NCBI GenBank assembly: GCA_945869725.1 | Contig: CAMBPO010000012.1 | Span: 1 to 51,955 of the forward strand | Origin: Klebsiella pneumoniae | GTDB lineage: Bacteria > Pseudomonadota > Gammaproteobacteria > Pseudomonadales > Pseudohongiellaceae | Length of the DNA: 51,955 bases | Reading direction: 5' to 3' | Shown: positions 17,473-24,404 of the stretch, piece by piece | Numbering within the stretch: position 1 is the stretch's first letter | Layout of the letters: each line of letters begins with the position of its first letter | The notes under the pieces: generated by a model | The model's database searches: none | What the model was told of the DNA's origin: nothing | The model's input: the letters and a program-made list of their open reading frames with translations, nothing else | Made by a program: the position numbers and the translations under genes

Positions 17473-17928
17473 CTACACAATTGGCGTCAGGTCCGGGAAG
17501 TACCATGGCTCCGCATGTTCCGGAACCTCCCAGCGCAGTGGCGACTTGCTGCTGGTTTCGCTTAACAGGCCCTCGCTCTTTAACTGGCTCAGGAGTCGCC
17601 GTGCAGAGCGTTCTGGCATCGCACATAACTCCAGTGCTTCAGCGCGGCCAATCTCACCGTGGATAAACGCCGTGTAAAGAATCAGAGCCGCATTGCTTTT
17701 TAACGGCTCGGTCACACCTGACACACGAAAATCATTGCGCGCCTGTACATAACTGTCGATACGCTGGCGCAACCTGGGCAAATCCAGCAACTTGCTCATG
17801 TAGGTGACCTGGTCAATGGCGGTATCGAGCATGTAATCGCAGAACTGCATCAGGCCTTGCTCCGTCAGCGCGCCGCGCCCGTCCAGATCGCCTTGTCGTG
17901 GATTATCCGCCAGTGCCAACAAGCGCCC
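17473..17928 (-). pseudogene. Fic family protein, C-terminal remnant (N-terminal Fic domain lost)
   Basis: The reading frame opens immediately after an in-frame stop at 17929-17931 and begins in the middle of a conserved Fic-protein segment, LLALADNPRQGDLDGRG. It continues through DQVTYMSKLLDL and a C-terminal winged-helix region (AMPERSARRLLSQLKSEGLL) to WYFPDLTPIV, the normal C-terminus. The AMPylation motif HPFxxGNGR and everything before it are missing, so the fragment cannot transfer AMP. The break point coincides with the promoter of the structured RNA at 17976, pointing to an insertion or deletion there. No start codon or Shine-Dalgarno supports expression. Confidence 0.8.
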
Positions 17929-17939
17929 CTAACATCTGC

Positions 17940-17969
17940 TTGACATCGTCAGTAGGCAAGGCAGATACT
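17940..17969 (+). promoter_or_regulatory. Promoter of the structured RNA
   Basis: A perfect -35 TTGACA (17940-17945), an 18-bp spacer and GATACT (4 of 6 matches to TATAAT). Expected start near 17976, just before the first paired bases of the RNA. Confidence 0.6.
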
Positions 17970-17975
17970 CCTCCC

Positions 17976-18100
17976 GACATTAAGAGAGGGCTGACGCCCC
18001 GCCAACCTGCAGCTGTGCAAGGTGGTACCCCGAAAGGGAATGTGGCCGTAAGGCAACAACAGCGTCAGCCTCCATTGGATAACCAACTGGGGGTTTTTTT
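17976..18100 (+). ncRNA. Compact structured RNA with its own terminator; HEARO/omega-RNA-like candidate
   Basis: A 9-bp closing stem (GGCTGACGC 17989-17997 with GCGTCAGCC 18062-18070) encloses three hairpins: a bulged one at 18002-18025, CCC-GAAA-GGG at 18029-18038 and GCC-GTAA-GGC at 18045-18054, the last two with GNRA loops. A terminator (18071-18100) with a 4-nt loop and seven T follows. The multi-helix fold, the GNRA loops and the position just before an ORF recall HEARO RNAs, the guide scaffolds of IscB nucleases, but that rests on memory, not on a model search. No IscB gene is present, so it would be a stand-alone copy. A riboswitch-type attenuator for the next ORF is the main alternative. 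Confidence 0.55.
18071..18100 (+). terminator. Intrinsic terminator of the structured RNA
   Basis: TCCATTGG, loop ATAA, CCAACTGGGGG with one bulged C, then TTTTTTT. The T-tract ends immediately before the ATG of the next ORF, so read-through is required for that ORF if it uses this start. Confidence 0.8.
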
Positions 18101-18460
18101 ATGCTTAAAAATATCTTATCGATTAAATCTCATCCTGATTTTTTTGGCGGCAAAAAGGCGCGTACGCGACAACGCGTATTTGATCTTGGAGAGCATTGGT
18201 ATTCTGGTATGCCTGGTTGTGATTGGCGCACAAATTACTGGGTAAAAAGGATCGAAAAAGGCAAACGTTGGGAACTGTATTCTTCAACCGAGGATTCTCT
18301 GAGATCACGACAGTATGCTGGAACGTTTACACCGACAGAACTGCGTGAGGAGTTTAACGCTGTAGGTTTTGAACTTGATGAAGAGGTATGGCAGTCAATA
18401 GGCTTAGGCCTCAAGGCTGACGTTATTGACATAACAGACCCGGAGGCCGCGTATGGCTAA
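18101..18460 (+). CDS. Unrecognised 119-aa protein, translationally coupled to the next gene
   Basis: The ORF starts right after a terminator T-tract with no Shine-Dalgarno; an upstream in-frame stop lies at 18080. The product is acidic in its C-terminal half (TPTELREEFNAVGFELDEEV) and basic in its N-terminal third (GGKKARTRQR), with no signal peptide or membrane helix. I do not recognise a family. Its end overlaps the start of the amidohydrolase-like gene by 8 bp, which supports real translation and a shared function. Base composition is more AT-rich than the surroundings, suggesting transfer. An internal start such as the Met at 18209-18211 cannot be excluded. Confidence 0.55.
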   Translation: MLKNILSIKSHPDFFGGKKARTRQRVFDLGEHWYSGMPGCDWRTNYWVKRIEKGKRWELYSSTEDSLRSRQYAGTFTPTELREEFNAVGFELDEEVWQSIGLGLKADVIDITDPEAAYG

Positions 18461-19355
18461 GGTCAGACTAATATTAGCAAATGACCCGAACGATCCAATA
18501 TACACAGGTGGGTTCGTTATCTCCTCTCATAATCGGCGGCGCTTAAATGGGCGCCGCTTATTAACGCTGCCACCGTGGGTTGTTTTGCATATCCCGCACA
18601 ATTCAACATTGATACCAGCCAGTGTACGTGATCAGTTCACGTTGAGTGATGCTGAACTCGATGATGAAATTCTGAAAATGACTGACCACCACACCCACGA
18701 CTTATTTGCGCAAGACGTGAATAGTTCACAGGTAGTAGCCTCACCAGTGAGCAGGCTCGTAGTTGATATGGAGCGATTTGAAGATGACGCATTTGAGCCT
18801 ATGAGCAGTGTGGGAATGGGGGTTGTGTACACGCAGACCCACGATTCTAAAACGCTGCGAAGGCCACTAAGCCAGCAAGAGAGAGAGGCACTACTTGACG
18901 ATTGGTACCACCCCCATCACAGGCAGTTGACCCATGCTGTTGAGAACACGCTTCAATGCCACGGCCGCTGCCTGATTATTGACTGCCATAGTTTTCCCAA
19001 AAAAGCGCTACCTTATGAAAACTCACCCGGCGCAGATCGACGGGACATTTGCATTGGCACGGATGAGTATCACACACCTAAACAGCTTGCTGACTGGCTC
19101 GTTAATGCATTTGCGCGCTCCGGCCGAAGTGCATCCTTAAACAGTCCGTTCTCAGGCTCCTTAGTTCCACAGGGTTACTACCATCTCGACAAAAGGGTCG
19201 AGTCTGTGATGATAGAAGTTCGCAGGGACATTTACATGGATGAGAATACACAGATACGGATACCTGGCACCTTTGAGGCAACACAGGAAAAAATCCGTGT
19301 TGCTATTGCAGGCTACTGTGGCATTTTTGAGTCAAAGGGTAGTCCTGATGCTTGA
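18453..19355 (+). CDS. N-formylglutamate amidohydrolase family protein
   Basis: 300 aa. HIPHNSTLIP (from residue 46) is the family's first zinc-ligand motif, followed by TDHHTHDLF (77-85), RLVVDMERFEDD and DCHSFP (177-182); a C-terminal VMIEVRRDIYMDE is the last conserved block. HutG-type enzymes hydrolyse N-formylglutamate in histidine breakdown, but no hut gene is near, and stand-alone members occur with other N-acyl substrates. The first ~40 residues extend beyond the family core yet overlap the preceding ORF, so the start at 18453 is plausible though not certain. Its 3' end overlaps the converging glutamate-synthase-like gene by 24 bp. Confidence 0.85.
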   Translation: MAKVRLILANDPNDPIYTGGFVISSHNRRRLNGRRLLTLPPWVVLHIPHNSTLIPASVRDQFTLSDAELDDEILKMTDHHTHDLFAQDVNSSQVVASPVSRLVVDMERFEDDAFEPMSSVGMGVVYTQTHDSKTLRRPLSQQEREALLDDWYHPHHRQLTHAVENTLQCHGRCLIIDCHSFPKKALPYENSPGADRRDICIGTDEYHTPKQLADWLVNAFARSGRSASLNSPFSGSLVPQGYYHLDKRVESVMIEVRRDIYMDENTQIRIPGTFEATQEKIRVAIAGYCGIFESKGSPDA

Positions 19356-20996
19356 AAGAGTTGCTTGATTAGCAGCACTGTGCAACGCGAAGCTGTTGCT
19401 GTTGCAGCGATCCCAATAGGCGCGGAAGACGCTGTCTTGTTGCTCTGCATTGTTGAGCAAAGCGCCAGCGGTCATCTCCGGTAATAGTTTGGACATCAGG
19501 TGCACCTCGTGGTCATTCACGCGGCGCACAATGTGATCGGCGGTGATGTCTCTGGGGTGCTGCAAGCCTGCGGCTTGCACCAACTCGCGCAAGGCCTTGA
19601 GCGTTTCATGGTGAAAGTTGTACACACGAGAGGCTTTGTCGAGCACCACTAAGCCTCGCTGGCGCAGTGGGTCTTGAGTGGTCACGCCGGTGGGGCATTG
19701 ACCCGTGTGGCAGGTCTGGGCCTGGATACAGCCCAAAGCAAACATGAAGCCGCGTGCGCTGTTGCACCAGTCGGCGCCCAAGGCCATGGCGCGTGCGATG
19801 TCAAACGCGCTGATCACCTTGCCCGAGGCGCCCAGTGCGATGCGATCGCGCAGACCCACACCCACCAAGGTGTTGTGCACTAAACGCAGACCTTCTTGCA
19901 GCGGTGTGCCGACGTGGTCGGAAAATTCCAAGGGGGCTGCACCCGTGCCGCCTTCCGCGCCGTCGACGACGATGAAGTCAGGTGTGATGCCGGTGTCTTG
20001 CATGGCCTTGACCAGCGAAAACAACTCCCATGGGTGACCCACACACAGCTTAAAGCCCACGGGTTTGCCATGGCTGAGTTCGCGCAGCTGGGTGATGAAG
20101 GCCATGAGCTCACGCGGCGTGGAAAACGCGCTGTGCGCGGCGGGCGACACACAGTCCTCGCCCATCGGGACTCCCCGCGCTTGGGCAATTTCTTCGGTCA
20201 CCTTGGAGCCGGGCAAAACACCACCGTGTCCTGGTTTGGCGCCTTGGCTGAGCTTGATCTCGATCATTTTGACCTGGGGCTGCAAGGCGTTGGCGGCAAA
20301 GGCTTCGGGGTTGAAGCGGCCTTCGCTGTCGCGGCAACCGAAGTAGCCCGATCCGATTTCCCAAATCAAGTCCCCGCCGTGCACACGGTGCCATTGGGAG
20401 ATCGAGCCTTCACCCGTGTCGTGCGCAAAGCCACCGCGTTTCGCGCCTGCGTTGAGCGCTTGAATGGCGTTGGCTGAGAGCGAACCAAAGCTCATGGCCG
20501 AGATGTTGAACACGCTGGCCTCATAAGGTTGGCGGCAGTCGGCACCGCCAATGCGAACCCGGAAATCGTAAGAGGCGACGTCGGTCGGCACCATGGCGTG
20601 GTTGATCCACTCATGACCGTTGGCATTTACATCGAGTTGGGTGCCGAAGGGGCGTTTGTCGGATTCCCCTTTAGCACGCGAATAGGCCAGAGAACGTTGG
20701 TTGCGCGAAAACGGCGCAGCCTCGGTGTCGCTTTCCAGAAAGTACTGGCGCAACTCGGGACGGATCGACTCCAACATGAATCGGAAGTGACCCATGATGG
20801 GGTAATTGCGCCGCACCGAACTTGTGCGCTGCTGCAAATCACGGAGTCCCACGATGGTCAGCGCCGTGCTCGCGATAAATACCACCGCGCCATTGCCTGT
20901 GGCCACGAGGGCTAACAAACTGAGCAAGGACAAGCCAATACACAGCAGCAGAACGTAGTAGCGCATGGGGTACAAGGCGTTGAGGCGATTGAGCAT
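19332..20996 (-). CDS. Membrane-anchored FMN-binding glutamate synthase family protein
   Basis: 554 aa from the ATG at 20996, which has AGGAG 5 nt upstream; an in-frame TTG at 21011 is rejected. Two N-terminal hydrophobic helices (YVLLLCIGLSLLSLLALVA and GAVVFIASTALTIVG) precede the GOGAT-type TIM barrel: FNISAMSFGSLSANAIQALN, KLSQGAKPGHGGVLPG, VVDGAEGGTGAAP and a cysteine cluster CIQAQTCHTGQCPTGV that could bind a 3Fe-4S centre. It lacks the amidotransferase domain of true glutamate synthase, so the reaction is not known. It is transcribed alone, about 300 bp from the next minus-strand gene. Confidence 0.88.
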   Translation of the reverse strand: MLNRLNALYPMRYYVLLLCIGLSLLSLLALVATGNGAVVFIASTALTIVGLRDLQQRTSSVRRNYPIMGHFRFMLESIRPELRQYFLESDTEAAPFSRNQRSLAYSRAKGESDKRPFGTQLDVNANGHEWINHAMVPTDVASYDFRVRIGGADCRQPYEASVFNISAMSFGSLSANAIQALNAGAKRGGFAHDTGEGSISQWHRVHGGDLIWEIGSGYFGCRDSEGRFNPEAFAANALQPQVKMIEIKLSQGAKPGHGGVLPGSKVTEEIAQARGVPMGEDCVSPAAHSAFSTPRELMAFITQLRELSHGKPVGFKLCVGHPWELFSLVKAMQDTGITPDFIVVDGAEGGTGAAPLEFSDHVGTPLQEGLRLVHNTLVGVGLRDRIALGASGKVISAFDIARAMALGADWCNSARGFMFALGCIQAQTCHTGQCPTGVTTQDPLRQRGLVVLDKASRVYNFHHETLKALRELVQAAGLQHPRDITADHIVRRVNDHEVHLMSKLLPEMTAGALLNNAEQQDSVFRAYWDRCNSNSFALHSAANQATLSSIRTTL

Positions 20997-21016
20997 GAAC
21001 ACTCCTAACACAAATA

Positions 21017-21033
21017 AAGGTCAGACTGACCTT
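21017..21033. promoter_or_regulatory. Inverted repeat upstream of the glutamate-synthase-like gene
   Basis: AAGGTCA-GAC-TGACCTT, 7-bp exact arms, lies 20 bp before the start codon and would overlap the mRNA leader or promoter. No adjacent regulator. The rest of the gap up to 21293 shows nothing else I can support. Confidence 0.35.
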
Positions 21034-21293
21034 GCCCCGTCACTAGTACCATTAGCGTGATGATATTTCCAGCTAATCAAAAGAATAAAAACAAGGCAAT
21101 GATGAGAAGGAGCCGAAACTTTGTTGTGGACGTTGGTGAAAGTTGAGATGAATGCAGCCGGACTGAGGCCATGGTGTCGGATGCATGTTTGTTCGTCTGC
21201 GATAAAGCCAACATATCGTATCCCCAAGCATCAGTATTTTGTTATCCCGAGAGTATTTCATGAAACACGCTTAACACACCATGGTCAACAGGT

Positions 21294-22025
21294 TTAATCC
21301 TCACTCAATTGTTCGGTTGCAAAAGAGGTGGGCGCGCCAGCACGACGAGCTTCCAGAGCGCGATAGATGCGCGCGTTGAGCCTGGCACCGGTCAGCCCGG
21401 TGTGCTCCTCAGCGACGCGCGGCTCATCGCCGACACCCAGCTCCGTTGCAAGTGCTGCGCCACTGAGGCCGCGCAAGCCCAGCGACCAGGCCATTGATGG
21501 AACGTCGAGCACAAAGTAGTGGAAGAGCTCGCGCCAGGAGCCGTCAACCTGACGAAACAGGTGGTCGAGAAAGGCTGCATCGAACTGGCTGTTAAAGGCG
21601 ACAAACAGCACCGGGCGCGTACCAGCGACGCGTTGATGGAAACTGCGCAGCTCATCCACCGCGCCCTGCGCGTCGACCGCGCTGAATTCCCGCCAGCGCT
21701 CTGCGTCGAAGGCGTTGACCTGTCGCGCACCATCGCTGATGCGCTCCGGGTGAGCCGGTTGGATGCGCAGATGCAGCGCTTCGAGCTCGCTGCCGTCGAG
21801 TTCAGCCATGACCACCCCGATGTCGATCATCTCGTGCCAGCCAGGCACCAGGCCGGTGGTTTCCACGTCGATGAAGGCCAACAGCCAGGCTTGCGGATCT
21901 TCGGCTGGTGACGTGGAAACAAACGGCGCCGTTTCCGTGCTGGTGACGAAGGGCGGTAATGCCGCCGTTGGCGTCATCCACAACAGGCACAGCAGCGGCA
22001 AAGCGCGCAATCCGAACGAATCCAT
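21294..22025 (-). CDS. Exported DnaQ-fold (DEDDh-type) exonuclease homologue with a lost catalytic Asp
   Basis: 243 aa. A signal peptide (RALPLLCLLWMTPTAALPP) precedes a proline/threonine-rich linker and an exonuclease domain: FIDVETTGL (Asp53, Glu55) is motif I and FNSQFDAAFL (Asp149) motif II. Motif III reads EEHTGLTGARLN; His208 is present, but the Asp expected five residues later is Gly213. Family members of this length are normally cytoplasmic and cut DNA or RNA 3' ends. Here export plus a missing ligand suggest a periplasmic nucleic-acid binder or a dead copy. It lies 175 bp downstream of the epoxide-hydrolase-like gene on the same strand. Confidence 0.82.
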   Translation of the reverse strand: MDSFGLRALPLLCLLWMTPTAALPPFVTSTETAPFVSTSPAEDPQAWLLAFIDVETTGLVPGWHEMIDIGVVMAELDGSELEALHLRIQPAHPERISDGARQVNAFDAERWREFSAVDAQGAVDELRSFHQRVAGTRPVLFVAFNSQFDAAFLDHLFRQVDGSWRELFHYFVLDVPSMAWSLGLRGLSGAALATELGVGDEPRVAEEHTGLTGARLNARIYRALEARRAGAPTSFATEQLSED

Positions 22026-22171
22026 CTAACTATCCTCATGGGAGCCAAGCGAGTACAGTAAGAATAAACAGACATCCCCATGCTGTCGACTCTGAATGGG
22101 GGACTGCGGATTTGTTTGACCGGGATTAGTTGACCACTACATGCATGTGCCACACAGGTGCGCGTCTTAAT

Positions 22172-22196
22172 CCCGCTTTCAGCGGGGCACTTTTTT
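22172..22196 (+). terminator. Orphan intrinsic terminator on the plus strand
   Basis: CCCGCT-TTC-AGCGGG followed by GCAC and six T. No plus-strand gene precedes it, so it would end an unknown short transcript from 22030-22170 or read-through from elsewhere. Confidence 0.55.
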
Positions 22197-22200
22197 CAGC

Positions 22201-23124
22201 CTAGTGCAACTCCAACCACGCTTTCATCATATTGCTCACCTTGTCCGGTACCGCATGGTGCGGCCAATGGCTGACACCGGGGATGGTGACGAGAGTCCAG
22301 TCGGACGCCAGAAAGTCCCAGGTGTTGTTCAGCGCCTCGGGCAACAGTGCCGTATCGGTCAGGCCGTGAAACTGCAGCACAGGCGCCTGGACCTCGGGTA
22401 GGTTATAGAACGTACCGGAGTTATAGGGATCGCGGGGATAGTTAGCCCGGTAATAATTCATCATCGCATCGAAGCTGGATCGGCCGAAGGCCTCAGAGTA
22501 ACGCGCCAGAAGATCCGGATCACCACCAGAGAGCGACGCCGCCAATACCTCGGGGCTTAAATTCTCATGGGAGTTCGCTTGTTGAAACCTGCGCGCGTAG
22601 GCCGAGTTCTCGTGCTGCTGGCCAAAGGTCGCCAACTCTCTGACCAATCCCCGTGGATGGGGTAGATTGAGAATGATCAGACGCTCGGTCATCTCGGGCT
22701 TCAATGCAGCAAAGCTCCAGGCGATGCCACCGCCCCAGTCGTGTCCGACCACCGTGGCATCGCTTTCGCCTTCGGCCCGAATCACGGCAGCCACATCTTC
22801 GACCAGAATCTCCAGCGTGTAATTCTCCACCCCTTCCGGCTTGTCACTCAGATTGTAGCCACGCGTATCAAGTGCGGCAACCGTGTAGTCAGATGCCAGA
22901 GCCTGCATTTGATGCCGCCAGGTATACCAGTAATCGGGGAAGCCGTGCACCATCACGATCAGGGGGCCGCTGCCCATCACCGCATAGTGGATGCGCACGC
23001 CATCATTCTCGGCATAGCGGTGTTCAACCTGCTCGGTTACGTCCTGGGCAAAGCCTGCATTGCCGAGGAGCAAGCCGAGGCTAAGCAGTGTGTAGAATGC
23101 GAGCTTACGCAATTGAATAGTCAT
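22201..23124 (-). CDS. Exported alpha/beta hydrolase, epoxide-hydrolase-like
   Basis: 307 aa. A Sec signal peptide (KLAFYTLLSLGLLLGNAGFAQ) is followed by MVHGFPD (from residue 58), DTRGYNLSDKP, VVGHDWGGG with nucleophile Asp129, and GVSHWPH as the histidine region. This matches epoxide hydrolases and related dehalogenases. It is the third gene of a minus-strand operon after the cytochrome/PQQ dehydrogenase and VOC genes. It resembles the Tat-exported protein at 2297 in motifs, although that one uses a different export route. Confidence 0.88.
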   Translation of the reverse strand: MTIQLRKLAFYTLLSLGLLLGNAGFAQDVTEQVEHRYAENDGVRIHYAVMGSGPLIVMVHGFPDYWYTWRHQMQALASDYTVAALDTRGYNLSDKPEGVENYTLEILVEDVAAVIRAEGESDATVVGHDWGGGIAWSFAALKPEMTERLIILNLPHPRGLVRELATFGQQHENSAYARRFQQANSHENLSPEVLAASLSGGDPDLLARYSEAFGRSSFDAMMNYYRANYPRDPYNSGTFYNLPEVQAPVLQFHGLTDTALLPEALNNTWDFLASDWTLVTIPGVSHWPHHAVPDKVSNMMKAWLELH

Positions 23125-23197
23125 CGAGAGTTCCTATAGGTTGTGCTGTCAATTTTGCAGACTTTGAACACGTATCTGGAATTCTTTCTGTCAGGTT

Positions 23198-24307
23198 CTA
23201 CAATTCCAGGTTGGGCACAGACCAGGGTGAGTCCGGGTCTACCCACTGGCGCAGCGCAAACACATTGCCGTCGATATCGTTTGCAAACACCTGCCAATAC
23301 TCACCGAGCAAAACTGGCTCGCTGACGAACTCTACACCCAGACTGGCCATTCGTGCATACTCCGCCTGGATGTCCGCCACCTCAATTGAGTAGGAATAGC
23401 CGAGCGCCGTGCTGTCCCGGTTGCCCGGGAACGGTTGAGTTTGCGGATTGTCATATTGCCAGAACTCCATACTCTTCGAGCGCTGGGCCATTCTGAAGAA
23501 GACTACTTTGAGCACCACATCGTCAACATCCGTGGCGTCATCGAACGTCTCCCGGTTCGCGATATCGGCGGCGCGGTAGGGATTAAAGCCCATTATTTCC
23601 GCGTAGTAATTCGTCAGGCGCTCGATGTCGTGCGTTACCAGAGCGACCTGCGTCATCCACATGTCGAGGCCTTGTTCAATCCAGGCAGGGTTACGTGAGT
23701 CTCCACCCAAACGATCGAAGTCCAATTGCTCCAGTTCAAGCATATTGCCTTCCGGGTCATAGGCGTACGCATAAGTCACACCCTGACCCAGCAAATCCAC
23801 TGGGCCCTCGCCGCGACTGAGCATCTCTGCGCCAGCGCGTTTGAATTTCTCGTAGCCCGACAAGTGTGCTGGCGACTGGAAACAGGTGTGGGTCATGCCA
23901 GGACCCTGCACTGGCATTTTGCTGATCGGCAGGTCGCGATTGTGACTAAACTCGATGAGTTCAAAGAGCATATTGGGCGCTTCCAGCACGGCAATCTCAT
24001 ACTCGACATTGTCCCGGCCGAATAAGGTGTCAGCGGCACTGCTGCTGCGGACCACTTCCCTTCGAATGAGTTTGAATCCCGAGGCCGCCTGATAAAATTC
24101 TAGAGACGCATCCAGGTCTCTCACTGAAAGTCCAATGTGATTTATGCCCAGCAAACCAGCGGGGGAATTGCTGATGGTTGCATCGGGATCAATTTCATAG
24201 GCTAGCGCCTGGGACGCGAACAGCACGGAGGCTACTACCGAGAACAGCAAACACAAGTTTTCAGCGTTTCTGCGCCGCTTGCTTTGGAAGAGCATTAAAA
24301 ACGACAT
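23198..24307 (-). CDS. Exported two-domain VOC (glyoxalase/dioxygenase fold) protein
   Basis: 369 aa. Residues 14-36 form a signal-like hydrophobic segment ending SQALAYE. Two VOC domains follow. The first begins INHIGLSVRDLDASLEFY and keeps a full metal triad: His57, His140 (MTHTCF) and Glu191 (NMLELEQ). The second begins WMTQVALVTHDIERLTNYY; Gln220 replaces the first His and GNVFALRQ lacks the acidic ligand, so it cannot bind metal the same way. Two-domain VOC proteins include extradiol dioxygenases and lyases, which are usually cytoplasmic. It lies between the PQQ dehydrogenase and the exported hydrolase, implying a periplasmic multistep conversion. Confidence 0.82.
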   Translation of the reverse strand: MSFLMLFQSKRRRNAENLCLLFSVVASVLFASQALAYEIDPDATISNSPAGLLGINHIGLSVRDLDASLEFYQAASGFKLIRREVVRSSSAADTLFGRDNVEYEIAVLEAPNMLFELIEFSHNRDLPISKMPVQGPGMTHTCFQSPAHLSGYEKFKRAGAEMLSRGEGPVDLLGQGVTYAYAYDPEGNMLELEQLDFDRLGGDSRNPAWIEQGLDMWMTQVALVTHDIERLTNYYAEIMGFNPYRAADIANRETFDDATDVDDVVLKVVFFRMAQRSKSMEFWQYDNPQTQPFPGNRDSTALGYSYSIEVADIQAEYARMASLGVEFVSEPVLLGEYWQVFANDIDGNVFALRQWVDPDSPWSVPNLEL

Positions 24308-24404
24308 TCGAGACTCCTTGAAAATTTATTTACCGAGTGGCTTCACACACAAATGTAGATTCACCATACCTAACAAGAACTGCGCGTAAGCTGAACGCGA
24401 AGAC

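Noticed and set aside
17976..18100. Hammerhead, HDV-like ribozyme, cobalamin or TPP riboswitch, retron or group II intron
   Set aside because: The conserved cores of these RNAs that I know (CUGAUGA/GAAA, nested HDV pseudoknot, B12 box, CUGAGA/thi box, reverse transcriptase, domain V) are not present.
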